Source: Helicoverpa zea | Taxonomy: Eukaryota; Arthropoda; Insecta; Lepidoptera; Noctuidae | DNA: 64,000 bases | Assembly (NCBI RefSeq): GCF_022581195.2 | Contig: NC_061482.1 | Coordinates: 2,666,001 to 2,730,000, forward strand | Reading direction: 5' to 3' | Part shown: one piece after another, positions 48,064-61,900 of the stretch | How the letters are laid out: the number at the start of each line of letters is the position of its first letter | Position numbering within the stretch: position 1 is the stretch's first letter | Notes under the pieces: model-generated | Seen by the model: only the letters and a program-made list of their open reading frames with translations | What the model was told of the DNA's origin: nothing | Database searches by the model: none | Program-made: the position numbers and the translations under genes

Positions 48064-49404
48064 TCAGAAGGAGAGCTAAATTTTCCCTAGCAATTATCGA
48101 ATACTAGGTTTACAAACAGTTCTTTATAATAAAACAAGTGCCGTAACAAATAATATTTTTTAATTAACAATAATTACTTATAATTATTCGCGAAAGCGTA
48201 CGTGATGACCAGTCTTTCTTGTGTAAGCTACCATGAGGTACATAATCTCGATATTATGTAATTCAACCTCTACAGTAATACCATCTAAATATACATGTTT
48301 TTACATCGAAATGACAAAACTTTAGATATTTTTGAACAAAATCTGACTAAAACCAAAATTGTAGTCATGAAACAAAATAGGTTAATAACTTTTGAAATTG
48401 TGGACGTCGGCTTGTAATTTCATCATTTTTTAACATCGATATGAAGAAAGTTGTGCTTTGTTGTTGTGATTAGAAACACCCTTTGCCATTAAATGAATTA
48501 AGAATTAGCGAATGCGTTGGCATCCCATAGAAGGGGCTTCCCGTAGCCGGATAGTGACAAAAACTACGTACCTTTTCCCGGGTCTAAGTATTTTTGCTTA
48601 CTTCAGTGAGAGATATTCTACAATATTATTCTAATTTGAGCAAAATAAATTGCACAGCTCAAATCAACGGAGTCATGATCCATTTATTTGTCTTTAAAAC
48701 GTTTAAAAATTACAAAACAACGCTAAATGTTGCACTTATCAAGTAATTGAAAATTGAAATTGTTCTTTATTTCATAAATTAAATGAATAGTCATAACGCC
48801 ATATAATTTGACTATATAGAATGTATTTAATATTAAAAGTATTTTAACTCTGATTAATAAATAGCTGTGATGATAGTAAGTAATTATTGGTAGCCCCCGA
48901 GAATTGATATTAATTAAATTTACCGAATTGGGGGCTTAAGCCAAATGACCCATTACATAATTATCGAATACAAGATATACACAAGTATAAAGTTACGTTC
49001 AAACCAAACTGACAGTTAGCCGCCGAATGTGAGCGAATGATACGCAGTTTACTGTATTCCCATACATATTCTCTTTGTCGTTGACATCTTACCGACAATA
49101 CGTTATTACGCTACGCTGAGAGTTAGTTTGATTTGAACGCAGCCTAACCAATACCGCTGTAGGCGCAAAACTTTATCTATACAATATCTATACAAAGTCA
49201 GAATTTATTAATTAATGATTTTTTGTACACATACGATACGGAAACACAACAGGAAATAAAGAATTTACAATATAATTTATATTGTCATATAACACTATGT
49301 TTAGGTAAACAGTTAGTGCAGTCAAAATAATAAGAAAACTATTTGTATTGGCAAAGATTTAAAAAAATATGCACAAAATATTTATGGTTTGACGTCCTGT
49401 CAGT

Positions 49405-50825
49405 CATCATCATCATCATCTCAGCCATAGGATCCACTGCTGAACATAGGCCTCCCCCTTTGATCTCCACAGATACCGGTTGGAGGTCGTCTGTCCACCT
49501 TGTTGGTGGACGTCCTACGCTGAGCTTGCTAGTCCGTGGTCTCCACTCCAGCACTTTTCGGCCCCATCTGCCATCTGCTCTGCAAGCAATATGGCCTGCC
49601 CATTGCCACTTTAACTTGCTAATCCGGTGCGCTATATCGGTGACTTTAGTTCGTCCATGGATCTCCTCATTTCGGATTCGATCATGTAGAGAAACACCGA
49701 GCATAGCCCTCTCCTTAGCTCGTTGAGCGACTTTCGAGCTTTGAGATGAAGCGGATAGTGAGAGACCACGTTTCGGTGCCGTAAGTCATCACTGGTAACA
49801 CACATTGGTTGAAGACTTTCGTCTTGAGGCACTGAGATATGTCGGACAAAAAGACATTGCGTAGTTTCCCGAACGCTGCCCAGCCGAACCTCTTTCTCGA
49901 AGTTGTACCTGCCTAATTGGACTATTTCGAGTACCGAGCTTTCAACAGACTGGGGGGTGGGCTCAACATGGGCATTTGACATAATTTTTGGCTTGTTCAT
50001 GTTCATTTTCAGGCCCACCCGTTGTGAAACTCGGTCGAGGCCATCGAGCATCATACTGAGTTCCTCCGTCGACTTTGCCATGACTACGATGTCATCGACA
50101 AACCGAAGGTGAGTGATGCATTCGCCGTTGATGTTGATGCCAAGTCCTTGCCATTCCAGGAGCTTGAAGGCGTGTTCCATTGCAGCGGTAAACAGTTTCG
50201 GGGAGATAACGTCCCCGTCTTACGCCTCTTCTCAATGGAATCGACTTCGTGCTATGCTCCTGTACTCGGACCGACATGGTGGCGTTATTATTTTATTATA
50301 CACACACTTCAACACCTCGATGTACTGATAGTCAATACAGCATCGCTGGAGTGACTCAAGTACCGCCCATGTTTCCACCGAATCGAAGGCTTTCTCATAG
50401 TCCACAAACGCTAAGAATAATGGCAAGTCTTCTGTATAACTTGCCACAGCGTATGGATGTGGTCTATGGTACTATAACCTCTTCGGAAACCGGCTTGTTC
50501 GGGAAGCTGGAAGTCATCAAGCCTGTGTTCGAGACTGTTCGTGATAACCCTTGAAAGCAGCTTATAAACATGGCTTAGAAGTGTGATGGGTCTGTAGTTC
50601 TTCAATAGGTTGTTGTCACCATTTTTGAAGAACAACACCACCCCATCCCTGCTCCATGCTTCAGGTGGTTTGCCCTCGGACAGGACGGAATTAAAGAGCT
50701 TCGGGAGGACTTTAAGTACCGGTGCTCCACCCGCTCTCAGAAGCTCTGAAGTGATTCCGTCCTCGCCCGGCGCTTTGTTGTTCTTAAGGTCTCTGCACAC
50801 AGCGGGCGCGGCGCGGCGGGACGGA
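49405..50825 (-). mobile_element. RTE-clade non-LTR retrotransposon, 5'-truncated and frameshifted
   Basis: The minus strand encodes reverse-transcriptase blocks in order: NNKAPGEDGITSELL, NYRPITLLSHVYKLLSRV, EQAGFRRGYSTIDHI, LAFVDYEKAFDSVE, then in another frame RFVDDIVVMAKS (the catalytic F/Y-x-DD box), then a C-terminal HIACRADGRWGRKVLEW and RPPTRWTDDL. A CATCATCATC repeat closes the 3' end, as is usual for RTE. The endonuclease domain is missing and at least two frame changes occur, so this copy is inactive. Confidence 0.9.
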
Positions 50826-50829
50826 ACGG

Positions 50830-50949
50830 GACGCGACACTGAGCAGTTGTAATGTACTAGATATTACACGTCACGTCGCGTCGCGCGGGACGGCTCTGTG
50901 TGGCGTCGTCTGTAATATCTAGTACATTACAACTGCTCAGTGTCGCGTC
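50830..50949. repeat. Perfect 39-bp inverted repeat at the truncated RTE end
   Basis: Bases 50830-50868 are exactly the reverse complement of 50911-50949 (core CACTGAGCAGTTGTAATGTA), separated by 42 GC-rich bases. It sits within 5 bp of the point where RTE coding similarity ends. Confidence 0.9.
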
Positions 50950-51584
50950 GCCGTCGTTAAGCTGCTTCAGCGTCATCCTCAGATCCTGTCGTATAAAAGT
51001 GCAATTTTCCCGTGATATTTTCCCTTGAAAATGGCAGCTGTCAACTTCGCAAAAATGAAAGTGCACCTATTTTTCTGACAAACGTTTTTTTAGCAAGCAT
51101 TCAATATTTGTTAATTTACTGAGGATTGCCCTCTTCGGAGTGTCTTTTATTTTTTTTTGTAGGTATTATAGTTCCTTCGTTATCCGACAATTTTACCGAC
51201 GTCAAGGTGGGAACCGTGATTAGTAACATTTAATGACCGGTGGGTGTCGGTGAGTTACAATCTCAATTAAAAAAATATTCACACTAACTTTGAGCCAATG
51301 TTCGTGCATTTTGACAATTGATCTATTTCTGGAACTGTGGACTCGATGGGATATATTTTTCGGCTATTTTGACTGACTTAAAACAAATAATTACGTACAA
51401 AATCTACTAGAACCGTTGTTAAATTAATCTTCTTTACTACTTGATACAATAAATAGCCAAAAATAATATTAAGCAACAATACTTATTTATATATCTTTAC
51501 TGTATTAGAGGACGAATAAGATACTCGAGGTTAAAGCTACATTAAATATCTTCGTGAATATAATACTATTATATCATGATATCA

Positions 51585-51711
51585 GCCCGGGTAACTGGGT
51601 TGCGGAGGTCAGATAGGCAGTCGCTCCATGTAAAACACTGGTACTCAGCTGCATCTGATTAGACTGGAAGGCAGCCCCGACATAGTTTGGAGAAGGCTAG
51701 GCAGATGATAG
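51585..51711 (+). repeat. SINE 3'-half fragment
   Basis: CCCGGGTAACTGGGTTGCGG, GATAGGCAGTCGCTCCATG, TACTCAGCTGCATCTGATTA and GGAGAAGGCTAGGCAGATGA match the family. Confidence 0.78.
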
Positions 51712-52939
51712 ATAGATATACCCTTTATTATGTACACCAATTAAAATACAACAAAAAAACTAGCCTTAAGATTTTAAAGTCGGTGGCACAATGGGTGGTC
51801 TTATCGCTAAAAGCGATCTCTTACAGTCAACCTTTGGATGTATTGAGACAAAAGAAAATAACTGCATCGCAGGTAGTAATAACAAATAAAAATATAATAT
51901 ATATATATATATATATAACACAAATATGTATATATGATATCATGATATCAGCCAATTGCTGTTCACTGCTGCACTTCCAACAAATGCTAACCTTCTACCT
52001 GGTTAAGAGAAAACCATGTATATAATAGTATTATATTATTCTATACACATTGTTTAACATTCACTGCCTTTATATTCTTAGTAATATCTATGTACAGTTC
52101 AGTTAAAGTAGCTTGGTGTGCATGAAGTTAGTTCATTTCTATTTCTAAATGATCTATTGTGCAGATCAAAACGTAACTTCACACTTGCTAAGATAATTAG
52201 GAAATAAATAATAATTTCATTTAGTTTTATAAATAAGTTCCAGTGTTATGAGGTACATTTTGGTAACTTAATTAATGGACACTTACCTATGTTGTTAGTT
52301 TATTACAATACTAGGCTCTTATTTTAATTTTAGTAAACTTATATACAAACATGAACCACTGTTCGTTATTCTCGATAACAGTTGAGAAAACCTGTTTAGA
52401 TTTGGTTAATTTTGGTTTTGAAATGTTTGAGAAAGTTTAAAGTAAACTCTTCATTCGTACAAAATATCGTAAATATCGTATACTGTACACATATAATATT
52501 AAGTAACTTTTACTAAATTATTTTAATCTCTTAGTATAATATAATATGATAAAACGCTTCTCTGATAATAATTGGGGATTATTTGAATCTATTTTTACTA
52601 TGTCAGAAAATTATAATTCATAACTCCATACGTATATCCTATTAAACTTACGACGCAAGATAATTGATCTAAAATATATTTTACATAATTTCAATGCGTA
52701 TAAGCTTAATGTAACTTTGCAACTGCTGTACGTTCAATAAGAATAAATAGTTCACGACGGCTATGCACTGACTATTGTAAAACACTACACTGCTGTCACT
52801 TACATATTGTGATCATGAGTATGTCACTTTTGACACACTAAAAACAGTTGTTGAGACAAGTTGAACTTGTTCAGTCATACTTTTTGGCCCCTCGTTAAGT
52901 TTTTGTCTGTTGAGTCCGCGCGGGCGGCTTGAGCTGATG

Positions 52940-55900
52940 CTAGTTGAGCGCCATGAGCCTCCGGCGGCGGAGTTTGCGGCTGCAGCGCTTCCAGGCGGCG
53001 CTGAGGCAGTAGACGAGCGCCACGATGGCCAGCAGCGAGAGCGCGCGGCTGCCGAGCGAGGGGCCCGCCTCGCGCTCCCCGGGGGCCCGCGCCGGCGCTG
53101 CGCCTGCGCCCCGCCATGTGCGCGGCGCCGCCTCTGTGCCCTCTATCTCTAGCGCACCTGTCAACACAATCCATGTTAGTACTCAGACTACACATGCCAA
53201 AAATAAGCATTAAGAAAGAAAGAAGAAAGACGGTCTGCATATTAACTCAAACCCCACAACGATGAAGTGTAGGCCTCTAATTAAATTATATGAATTTGGT
53301 TCTAAATATCAGCGGCTAACACAGTAATATATTCGTCATGATCAGCATTTTCTTCTTTCACACAGAGGTTACTAGATTTTAAGAGATATTAGAGAACTAG
53401 TTCCTATAACTTCGTCCTAAATTTTGGACAGGTAAAACTAAATAAATGCTTATAAAAAACAGTTATAAAACTAAAAAACGTACCTAACATTTGAAGTGTA
53501 ATCTAAGTGAAAATATTTTATTGAGTCATTTACATTTGCTGCATAAAGCACGTGACCTTGGTATGTACGAAGGTCAGACCGACCCTCGCAGATCGTACCC
53601 TCTTCCCTACGTTACACGAGGGTCCGAACCCTTTGTCTGGCTCCCTTAATCTCCCTTTGAGATGACTATACTCTCTATTAATATAGAGTATTCATATGCT
53701 TAATCTGTATTACTACATCGTGGTTTTGTATAGCTTTTAGTCATCGTCTCCCTATCTATCCGTTCACATGCTGATCAGCCAAAAAAAAGTCGCGGTGGCT
53801 TAGTAGGTAAAAGAACCAACCTCTCAAGTACGAATGTATTGGTTTGATTCCAGGTTAGACAAGTACCAATGCAACTTTTATAAGTTTGTATGTACTTTCT
53901 AAGTATATCTTAGATACCAATGTGTTTCGGATGGCACGTTAAACTGTAGGTCCCGGCTGCCATTGAACATAATTGACTGTCGTTACAGGTACTTAGTCAG
54001 AAGCCAGTAAGTCTGACACCAGTCTAACCAAGGGGTATTGGGTTGAGAAAAATACGGTACTTTCAGTTGATTTATTTACGTATTTCATGTCAACCTCCTG
54101 AAATTTGACCACGATGCAAATTAACAGCTTGTATAATTTAGGAAGTCACGTAAGCAACAACTATTCTTAGTTAATTTCATGACGTGATTAATTAACACAC
54201 GAGTCAAAAATAGATGTGACTACACCCTTACCACATAGAATGACGCAAGTTTTTATATATTTTTAAACTGATAACAATACTGAATTTTCCATTAAGTTAT
54301 CTCGATTACTTAAAACCTACTCTAAATATAGTGAACGAAGCTTTTGTAGGTAAGTATGATGTAATCTTTGAAACAACTGAACAGATTACAAAAGGCACTG
54401 GTTTAAAGTGGTACCTTGTTATAAATAGCAGTTTTGGTAAGTTAAACATTATAACTAAGCAGCTTCACTAAGCAGAGAAATGTTTTTAACTGATCATAAT
54501 AACAGCTCAAATGTTTAAATAGCAGCTCAAAAAAATTAGTTCCCCATAAAAAATAATTTGGTGGAAAATTACAATATCTATCCCTGAATAATCTGAGGTA
54601 TATGATGTGAAGTCATATGGAGCTTTTTTTTTCCGACGTCAAAAATCATCAAATGACTCCTCCCGCTGTGGGTTAGCAGCGGCGAGTGTCAGACTCTTAC
54701 TGACTAAAAACCGTCGTGTTCCGTCATAGGCCTTTTATGTACCAGGGCCGCGGTATCTCTTGCGAACAACCCGCAGCCCCAGCAGGCCTTAGCCCTGCTG
54801 GGCCTCGCTGGGGTTGCTGACATCTCTTTGAGGAGCGCGTGGAACAACGCGCGCCGTCGACACGGGTCTGTCGTCTAAGCAGACAGAGAGACAATGAGCC
54901 ACCCGAACTCGCCGCCGGTGGCCGAGAGTCATCTCGCGACACCCGGCGCCCATGGTGTCTACCGGGTCCAGAGCGGCGGCCGGGATGAGAGGTGCGAAGT
55001 CTCTGGCGTTCCGCCTCCTCCTTCTCGAGCATGACCGCTTCGCAGAAGGAGGCGACGGCATCCCATTCCCTCTCGCCCCGGACCATGGCCTGAACCAGGG
55101 CCGGACGCGAGAGGTCGCCGCCGCCCAAAGCCTCGACGAGGACCCGGCGGTGCACTTCTCACGCAGGGCACTCCTGGACTGTGTGGTCCACCGTGTCCTC
55201 GGGGCTGTCCGCACAGTGGTGACACCTGGGCGCCTCCTCATGACCGATTCGGTACCTCCCGAAACAACCGTGTCCGGTGAGGACCTGCGTCATGCGATAC
55301 GTGAGGGCGCCGTGACTCCTCCCGAGCCACTCCTCAAAGAGGGGACTTACCGCCACTATGGTGGTGTGCCCTAGTCATATGGAGCTCAGATCACGTCACA
55401 AAAAAAGGAATAGCACGATGAATACAGACCGATGATAAGTGAGTACATATAGGATTCTCATAATTCAAATATTATATATGTACTAGTTTCTGTCAGCCGT
55501 TTCCCCAGCATTCCGTGGGAACTACTGCCCGTACCGGGATAAAAAAACCTATAGCCATTCAGGCTATACAACACTGAAAGAATATTCTAAATCGGACCAG
55601 TACCTAGCGGTGAAACTGGCCATATCACTACATAGTATAAAATAATGTTTTTAGGGTTCCGTACCCAAAGGGTAAAACGGGACCCTATTGTTTTCGCTCC
55701 TCTGTCCGTCCGTCCGTCCGTCCGTCCGTCCGTCTGTCACCAGGCTGTATCTCATGAATCGTGATAGCTAGAGAGTTGAAATTTTTACAGATGATGTATT
55801 TCTGTTGCCGCTATAATAACAAATACTGAAAACTAGAAAAAAATAAATAGTTGGGGGCTCCCATACAACAAACGTGATTTTTTGCTCATTTTTGCTCGAT

Positions 55901-58900
55901 ATCCATAAATATATATAGAATATTACTTTGGATGGTACGGAACCCTACGTGCGCGAGTCCGACTCGCACTTGGCCGTTTTTTTTTGTCTTATGTCCCTTT
56001 GTACGCTCAAATCCTCAAAAGGTTTTTTTTAAATAGATAGAGTGATTGAAGAGGAAGGTTTATATGTTTAATAACATCCATTAATTTATGGGGAACTACT
56101 GGTATCCCGTGGGAAGCCGGGGCGGGTCGCTAGTATTGAATAGAACTAACTTTTTTTTTGACGACGTCATAAATCATCAATTGACCCCTCCCACTGTGGG
56201 TTTGCAGCAGTGAGGAAGTGTCAGACTCTTACTGACTAAAAACCGTCGTGTTCCGTCGTAGGCCTTTTATGTACCAGTGCCGCGGTAACTCTTTCGAACA
56301 ATCCCGCAGTCCGAATTGAACTGACTTACCTATGCTCTTAGGGTCGGTGGGTTGATGCCTTGGAGCTAATGTCCTGGCCGACGGGGGTGCGTGAATAGGG
56401 TGGGGCTCCAGGGGTACCAGCGTGACGCACTCGGGCACCGGCCGGGGCCCACTGCCATCGGGCGACAGGACCCGCGAGTACACGTGTAGACGACCACCTT
56501 CCGCGCGTTGGGGTAACTCTGGTGATGGAGTCATTTATAAAGAAAGAAAGAAAATAAATTTTATTGCGCAACCAAAGACGCATACCACAAACTTAAAATT
56601 AGACACGAAAATAATAATAAGTATTTTTTATTTGTGATGACGAATCCTCTATGGCGGAATGGTCACCATGACTGCCGAACCTGTGGTTCCTGAGGTCCCG
56701 GGTTCGATTCCCAGTTCGGTCGACATTTTTATGATGAGCATGCTTGTTGGCCATGGTCTGGGTGTTATAATATGTAAACCACTGAGTGGATACGTTTATT
56801 ATTTCTACAATTCGGTATAACATACCTGAAGGTATAATGTGTACATCTCTAAGTCGATGTTGGCGAGGCGTGGCAGCGTCCTTGAGGGAGGACGGCAGGT
56901 GTCCGACCAGGGCATACTGCAGGGACGCTAGCAGCAACCAGTGGCAGCTACGGGCTGCCCCCCCTTCGAGGCAGGAGGAATCCCCGTAGACAACTAAACG
57001 CCCAGACTGTATAAGACAAGAACATTTTATATCTAGCTGACAGGGTGATTAAAAATCCCTACTATACTTCGGCCGTTCAGAGAATGCGTTCCTGACACCT
57101 ATCAGTTAGTCACGACTAGTGATGGGCACAACATAACACTGAGTTCGTTACCGTTCCTTCAAAATGAACCGCCGCATTATTTTAAGATTATTTTCGTTTT
57201 AAATTGGCGGAATCATTTGTTTTATATTTTAGTTATTTAAGTGGAAACCAAAAAAAGGTAATATTCATATAATAAAATTGTTTTATTTATTCTTTGTTAC
57301 AAGTACATTGAATTGAATGTGCGAACAGAATATTAATCAGACTCCGATTTGCTTGAGGAGGTGGTGTCTTCATCATCATCTTCGCCTACATGTATAATTA
57401 TATTATTATCAATAACAGAATCAATCCTGATATCTCGGTCTAACAAAAGCCGGGTAATCAAATAAAAACAGATCGAAAACACTTGAAAAACGTGGTCTAT
57501 GCGCACGAAACGACAACGGACGACTGTTTTAGCGTCACAAAATGGCGGCCCATAACGCCATTTGGGGTTACCATTTTTAATCTAAGTATAAAAATGCGGT
57601 TTGGTCATAGTTTTATTTTTATATTTCATAAAAGTTATAATTAAGTCTTATAGTCCATTATTTTCCAATTCTTAAAAAGAAAATCAAAACGTATTATTTT
57701 ATATTATAACTGTATAAGAACAGATTACGATACTTGCCTGTTATTTTTAGCACAGCACTACAAAATATAAACCGCTGACATAACCTTGTAATAGCGCAGT
57801 ATAGATTTAGAAAAATATTGTTTACCAAGTTATTTGACACTCAGTTTGGCACAAAATTATAACATTCATTGATTATTGATATAATAATGTTGTTTTAATG
57901 CTCCTCAATTGTTAAAACGGTAAACAACCAGCAAAAATATTTTTATCGTAACTGCAACGCCATTGCAAAGTTACGTCGTCAGTTCAATCGCGACGTGTCA
58001 GGAACGCATTCTCTGAATGGCCGAACTATAATATTATAAATGCGAAAGTGACTTTGTCTGTCCGTCTGTTACGTTTTCACGTCAAAACCACTGAATTGAT
58101 TTTAATAAAATTTGGTACAGTTAGAGTTGAGTTTTTATCCTGGACTTTGAAGAGTTCTCTTGGAAACGCGATATAACCGAATTCGATGCCGGCGGGGACG
58201 CCAGTTAAAAATAAATTCATAATTTATCTCTTGAAAAAATAAATAAAAGAACCTTCCTATTACAACAAATAATGTGAAAATTATATCATTTTTTTTATGA
58301 TGTGTTTATCTCAAAACTAGGATCCTTGTAAAACACTGCTAGACAGCTAGACTAGAAGCCGACCCCAACTTAGTTGGGGAAAAGGCTCGGAAGGTGATGA
58401 TTATTATCACTTATACAGGAATAAAAAATTAAGCAGTGCAAAAAAATAGTGGTCCAGAATCATTAACAACAAAACATATTTGCATCATCATCAGTCAATT
58501 TTTTTATCCGCCCTAAAATCAGCCAAATATGGATACTAACTATTCTTACGCGCTTGGAGCAGCGCTTGCGTCAGTAAACCAGTTTGGTGTTGCCGTGGTG
58601 CCTACTATGACGACTGTGACCGTACAATCGGTTACAAAATAAACATCTTTCGCTTTCAATAACTATGCTTTTTTGTACTAAACCACAACAAATAAAAACA
58701 TACGTTAGCTATAAGTTGACAAAGTTTACGCACTAAATAAAATTAATTCCTATATGAATTAATTTACATATACAGACCCTGGGCTTATCGCTGGTGTCAT
58801 TGGTGTAGTCTCTAGTTTCGCCATCAGTTTGTAGGAGGCCTAATATCGGCACGTCGACTGTCTCCCCGCCACCCGCCGCGCCGCCCCCTCCTCCCGGCTT

Positions 58901-61900
58901 CTCGCCTGACATTATCTAGAGAAAAACAATAATGACCAATAAAATACAAAGAAGACATTAAGGGTGCATCTACACGGTGTATGCTGGAGCAAGTTAACAT
59001 GCGCAAGTGACGAGAGCACGCGGCTGGGTTTTTGCTTTGCTACATGCGCGAGTCGCTAGATCCGCATGTTTTTAAAAAGCATGTAACCCGCGCATGTGAA
59101 TCAACCTGCGCAAGCTACTTGCACCGTGTAGATGCATCCTTATGAAGGTATCAAGAATGAAGGAAATATTCACCTGCCATTACGTTATAAAAATATTTTT
59201 ATTACATTATAAAACTAACGCAATCTCGAGGCAATTTCTATTTTTTGACAGACTTAAGATCATGGCACGGCACGACACAGCTTCAGCACGGCTCTTGTTA
59301 AGTAGGCGAGAGCTTGCTGTCACCCGCCATTGGCTTTTTATATTATCGCTATAAAATGTTCTATATGAGATACTAGCAACCAGCCCGGACTTCGCACGGG
59401 ATAACAGTATTTTCCCACTATTAATTGCATGTTATTATACATATAAACCGTCCTGATTCCTTCAGCACTGTATCTATTTAAAAAAACCGCTTCAAATTCC
59501 GTGACGTAGTTTTAATGATTTAAGCATACATAGGGATATAGGGACAGAGAAAGAGACTTTGCTTTACACTCAAATTCTAATGAGAAGTTAAGAGCGTTAG
59601 GAGTTCATGTGTGCCATGACCTTTAGAGTCCCTGAACTAGCACAGATTATACAACACCTGCATTGGTCTTTCTGAGGCTTTTAAACAAAATATTTCTTAC
59701 CTGATGTCCTTGATCGCTGAGGGGGGCAGTGATCAAAATCCCGTGTTCGGGGAAGCTGTGTATATGGGTACCACTCGCGTAGTACATTGGGTGACCGCCC
59801 AGTCGGAACGCGCCGTCGAACACGCGGTCACCTAGTGCTACCTGGTCCAATATTATTTATGGTTTTTAGGGCTGGTTTTTCAATCGTCAGATAACTTTTG
59901 TCTGAAGTATGTGTTTAAAATTTTGACAGCTTTCGTATAGAAAATATGTCAAGCCGCCATAGTTATTCCTCATTAAACAAGTTAACTGATGATTGAGCAA
60001 TCGGCCCATAATGTAGATCTTCTTCCTATCGAGTGAGCTGCAGGTTTAATCATCTAGCAAGCCAGTGTCAGAGTTTTCTCAAACCCACCTGAAGGCCTAA
60101 CGTGGAATTGTAACAGCAATTGCGACTGAGTAGCGTTCGAGGTCGCTCGCTTTACGTGCCCTCCCAGACACAGGGGTGATACACCGTCAACTACCAGAGG
60201 GGCTGCTTAGTGAAAGTGTCTAATGGGCACACTCAGAGACATTTAATGGTTACTTAAGCCGTTCTTTAGTGCAGAATTTCTATGAGAATCTGTCACTAAG
60301 GAGTGACCGTCTCGGGGATCGAACCCGAGATCAACGAGGCATTTAACATAGGCATATTAAAAGGTTTTGCGGTATGGAACACAGAATTTTGAAGATTATA
60401 TTATGATTTTTGTACTATATTTTAGTTAGGTTCTCGAAGATAGCTTTTTACTTTTAGTAAAATTATATTTTTTATGTCCTCGTCGTGGATATCATATGTA
60501 AGACTTCAGTCTATATGAACATTATTTTGAGGTAAAGCTTATTCATTATTACCTGGTACATGCTTAGTAAGTCGTTCAGAGCAGGTACGTTGGCGCCACC
60601 CGTCTCTGGTATCCACCTGAAATCAAAATTAATATTACTTATTTTTATTCTCATATGCTTTTCTTAGCGATTCTACACGATCTTCGCATGTTGTTATTGT
60701 ATGTCTCTATACATAAACTGTAATACCATACTATTTTTTTTTAAAGTGACCATGGAGTTTCATGCCCGTTCTTCTCCATAGGAAGCTAGTTTTGGAATGG
60801 GCAACTAGAATCAAACTTATTTATATTTCTGACGTTCGAAAAGCGCTGTTTGACATAAACGATTTTTGATTTTGACACATGCAACTGAGAACCTCCTTTT
60901 TTGAAGTCCGTTAAAAACAAAAACTTACCACTGTCGAGTATTTTCGTCGTAGAACTTGACGTGTCGCAATAAAGACGCGTTGTACCAATCGGCGAAGACA
61001 ACCAGAGACATGCCGGCGTCGACCGCTCGCTTCAGAGCCGCCATCTCTTCAGGAAAATACTCGTCTTCAGGGTCCACTAGCAGTAGCGCCCCGTATAACG
61101 ATGTATCTATGCAGGTTAGGGGACAACCTGCAATAGAATTAGTGCCTAATTTAGTAAAGAAGAAAGAAAAACATTTTATTCACGCGAGTGAGACAAGGAC
61201 AAAAACAGAAAAAAAAATAGACAAAAAAATACGAATTACAATAAGACACACGACACGTGAAGAAGGTACATTACGGGAAATATGTGTCACACCCGCGTGG
61301 AACGGCCCTCGCTCAGCATAATAGTACAGAAATCTATACTAATATTATGAAGCTGAAGCATTTGTTTGAAAGCGCTAATCTCAGGACCTGCTGGTTCGAT
61401 TTGAAAAATTATTTCAGTGTTAGATAGCCCATTTATCGAGGAAGGCTATAGGCTACTTTTTATCCGGGTTCGTGCAGAGGTTCCCTCGGGATGCGGGTAA
61501 AACCACTGGCTGAAGCTAGCTATATATATCGTGAGTTTTAGAAGGCACGTTAAATAGGAAAAAATGTTCCTAAATTATAATTGAAGTTATGTAAAACATG
61601 TGTTTTGAATGGCACGTTAAATTGGTGAGTCCAGGCTGTCACTTGAACATTTTTGGCAGTCGTGTAGTGTAGTCACAAGCCGGAAAGTCAGACAATCAAC
61701 TTACCAAAGGGTATTCAGTTGCCCGCGTAACTGGGTTGAGGAAGTCACGTAACTAGTCACACCTTGTATAAAAACAGCCGGGACCTACACTCTAATATGC
61801 CCTCCGAAACAGCAATGGCTGTGTCCAAGATATACTTAGAAAGTACATACAAACTTAGAAAAGTTGCATTGGTACTTTCCTGACCTGGAATCGAACCCAC

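Larger units (their letters stand above)
45431..52939. other. Repeat-rich intergenic region between AcCoAS and S1P
   Basis: About 7.5 kb with no supported host gene. It holds two MITEs (46022-46202, 46298-46569), SINE fragments (46882-46955, 47932-48063, 51585-51711), an RTE copy (49405-50825), a perfect hairpin (50830-50949), a (TA)n run (about 51891-51916) and unassigned AT-rich sequence (48100-49300, 51000-51580, 51950-52900). Confidence 0.6.

Noticed and set aside
49903..50852. Plus-strand ORFs across the RTE element
   Set aside because: Antisense shadows of the reverse transcriptase frames.
55695..55735. CRISPR-like short repeats (GTCC)n
   Set aside because: A simple microsatellite inside a known lepidopteran repeat; no spacers.
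56655..56730. Functional tRNA gene
   Set aside because: A and B boxes are present but the acceptor stem and a clean anticodon arm are not; the downstream body matches SINEs.
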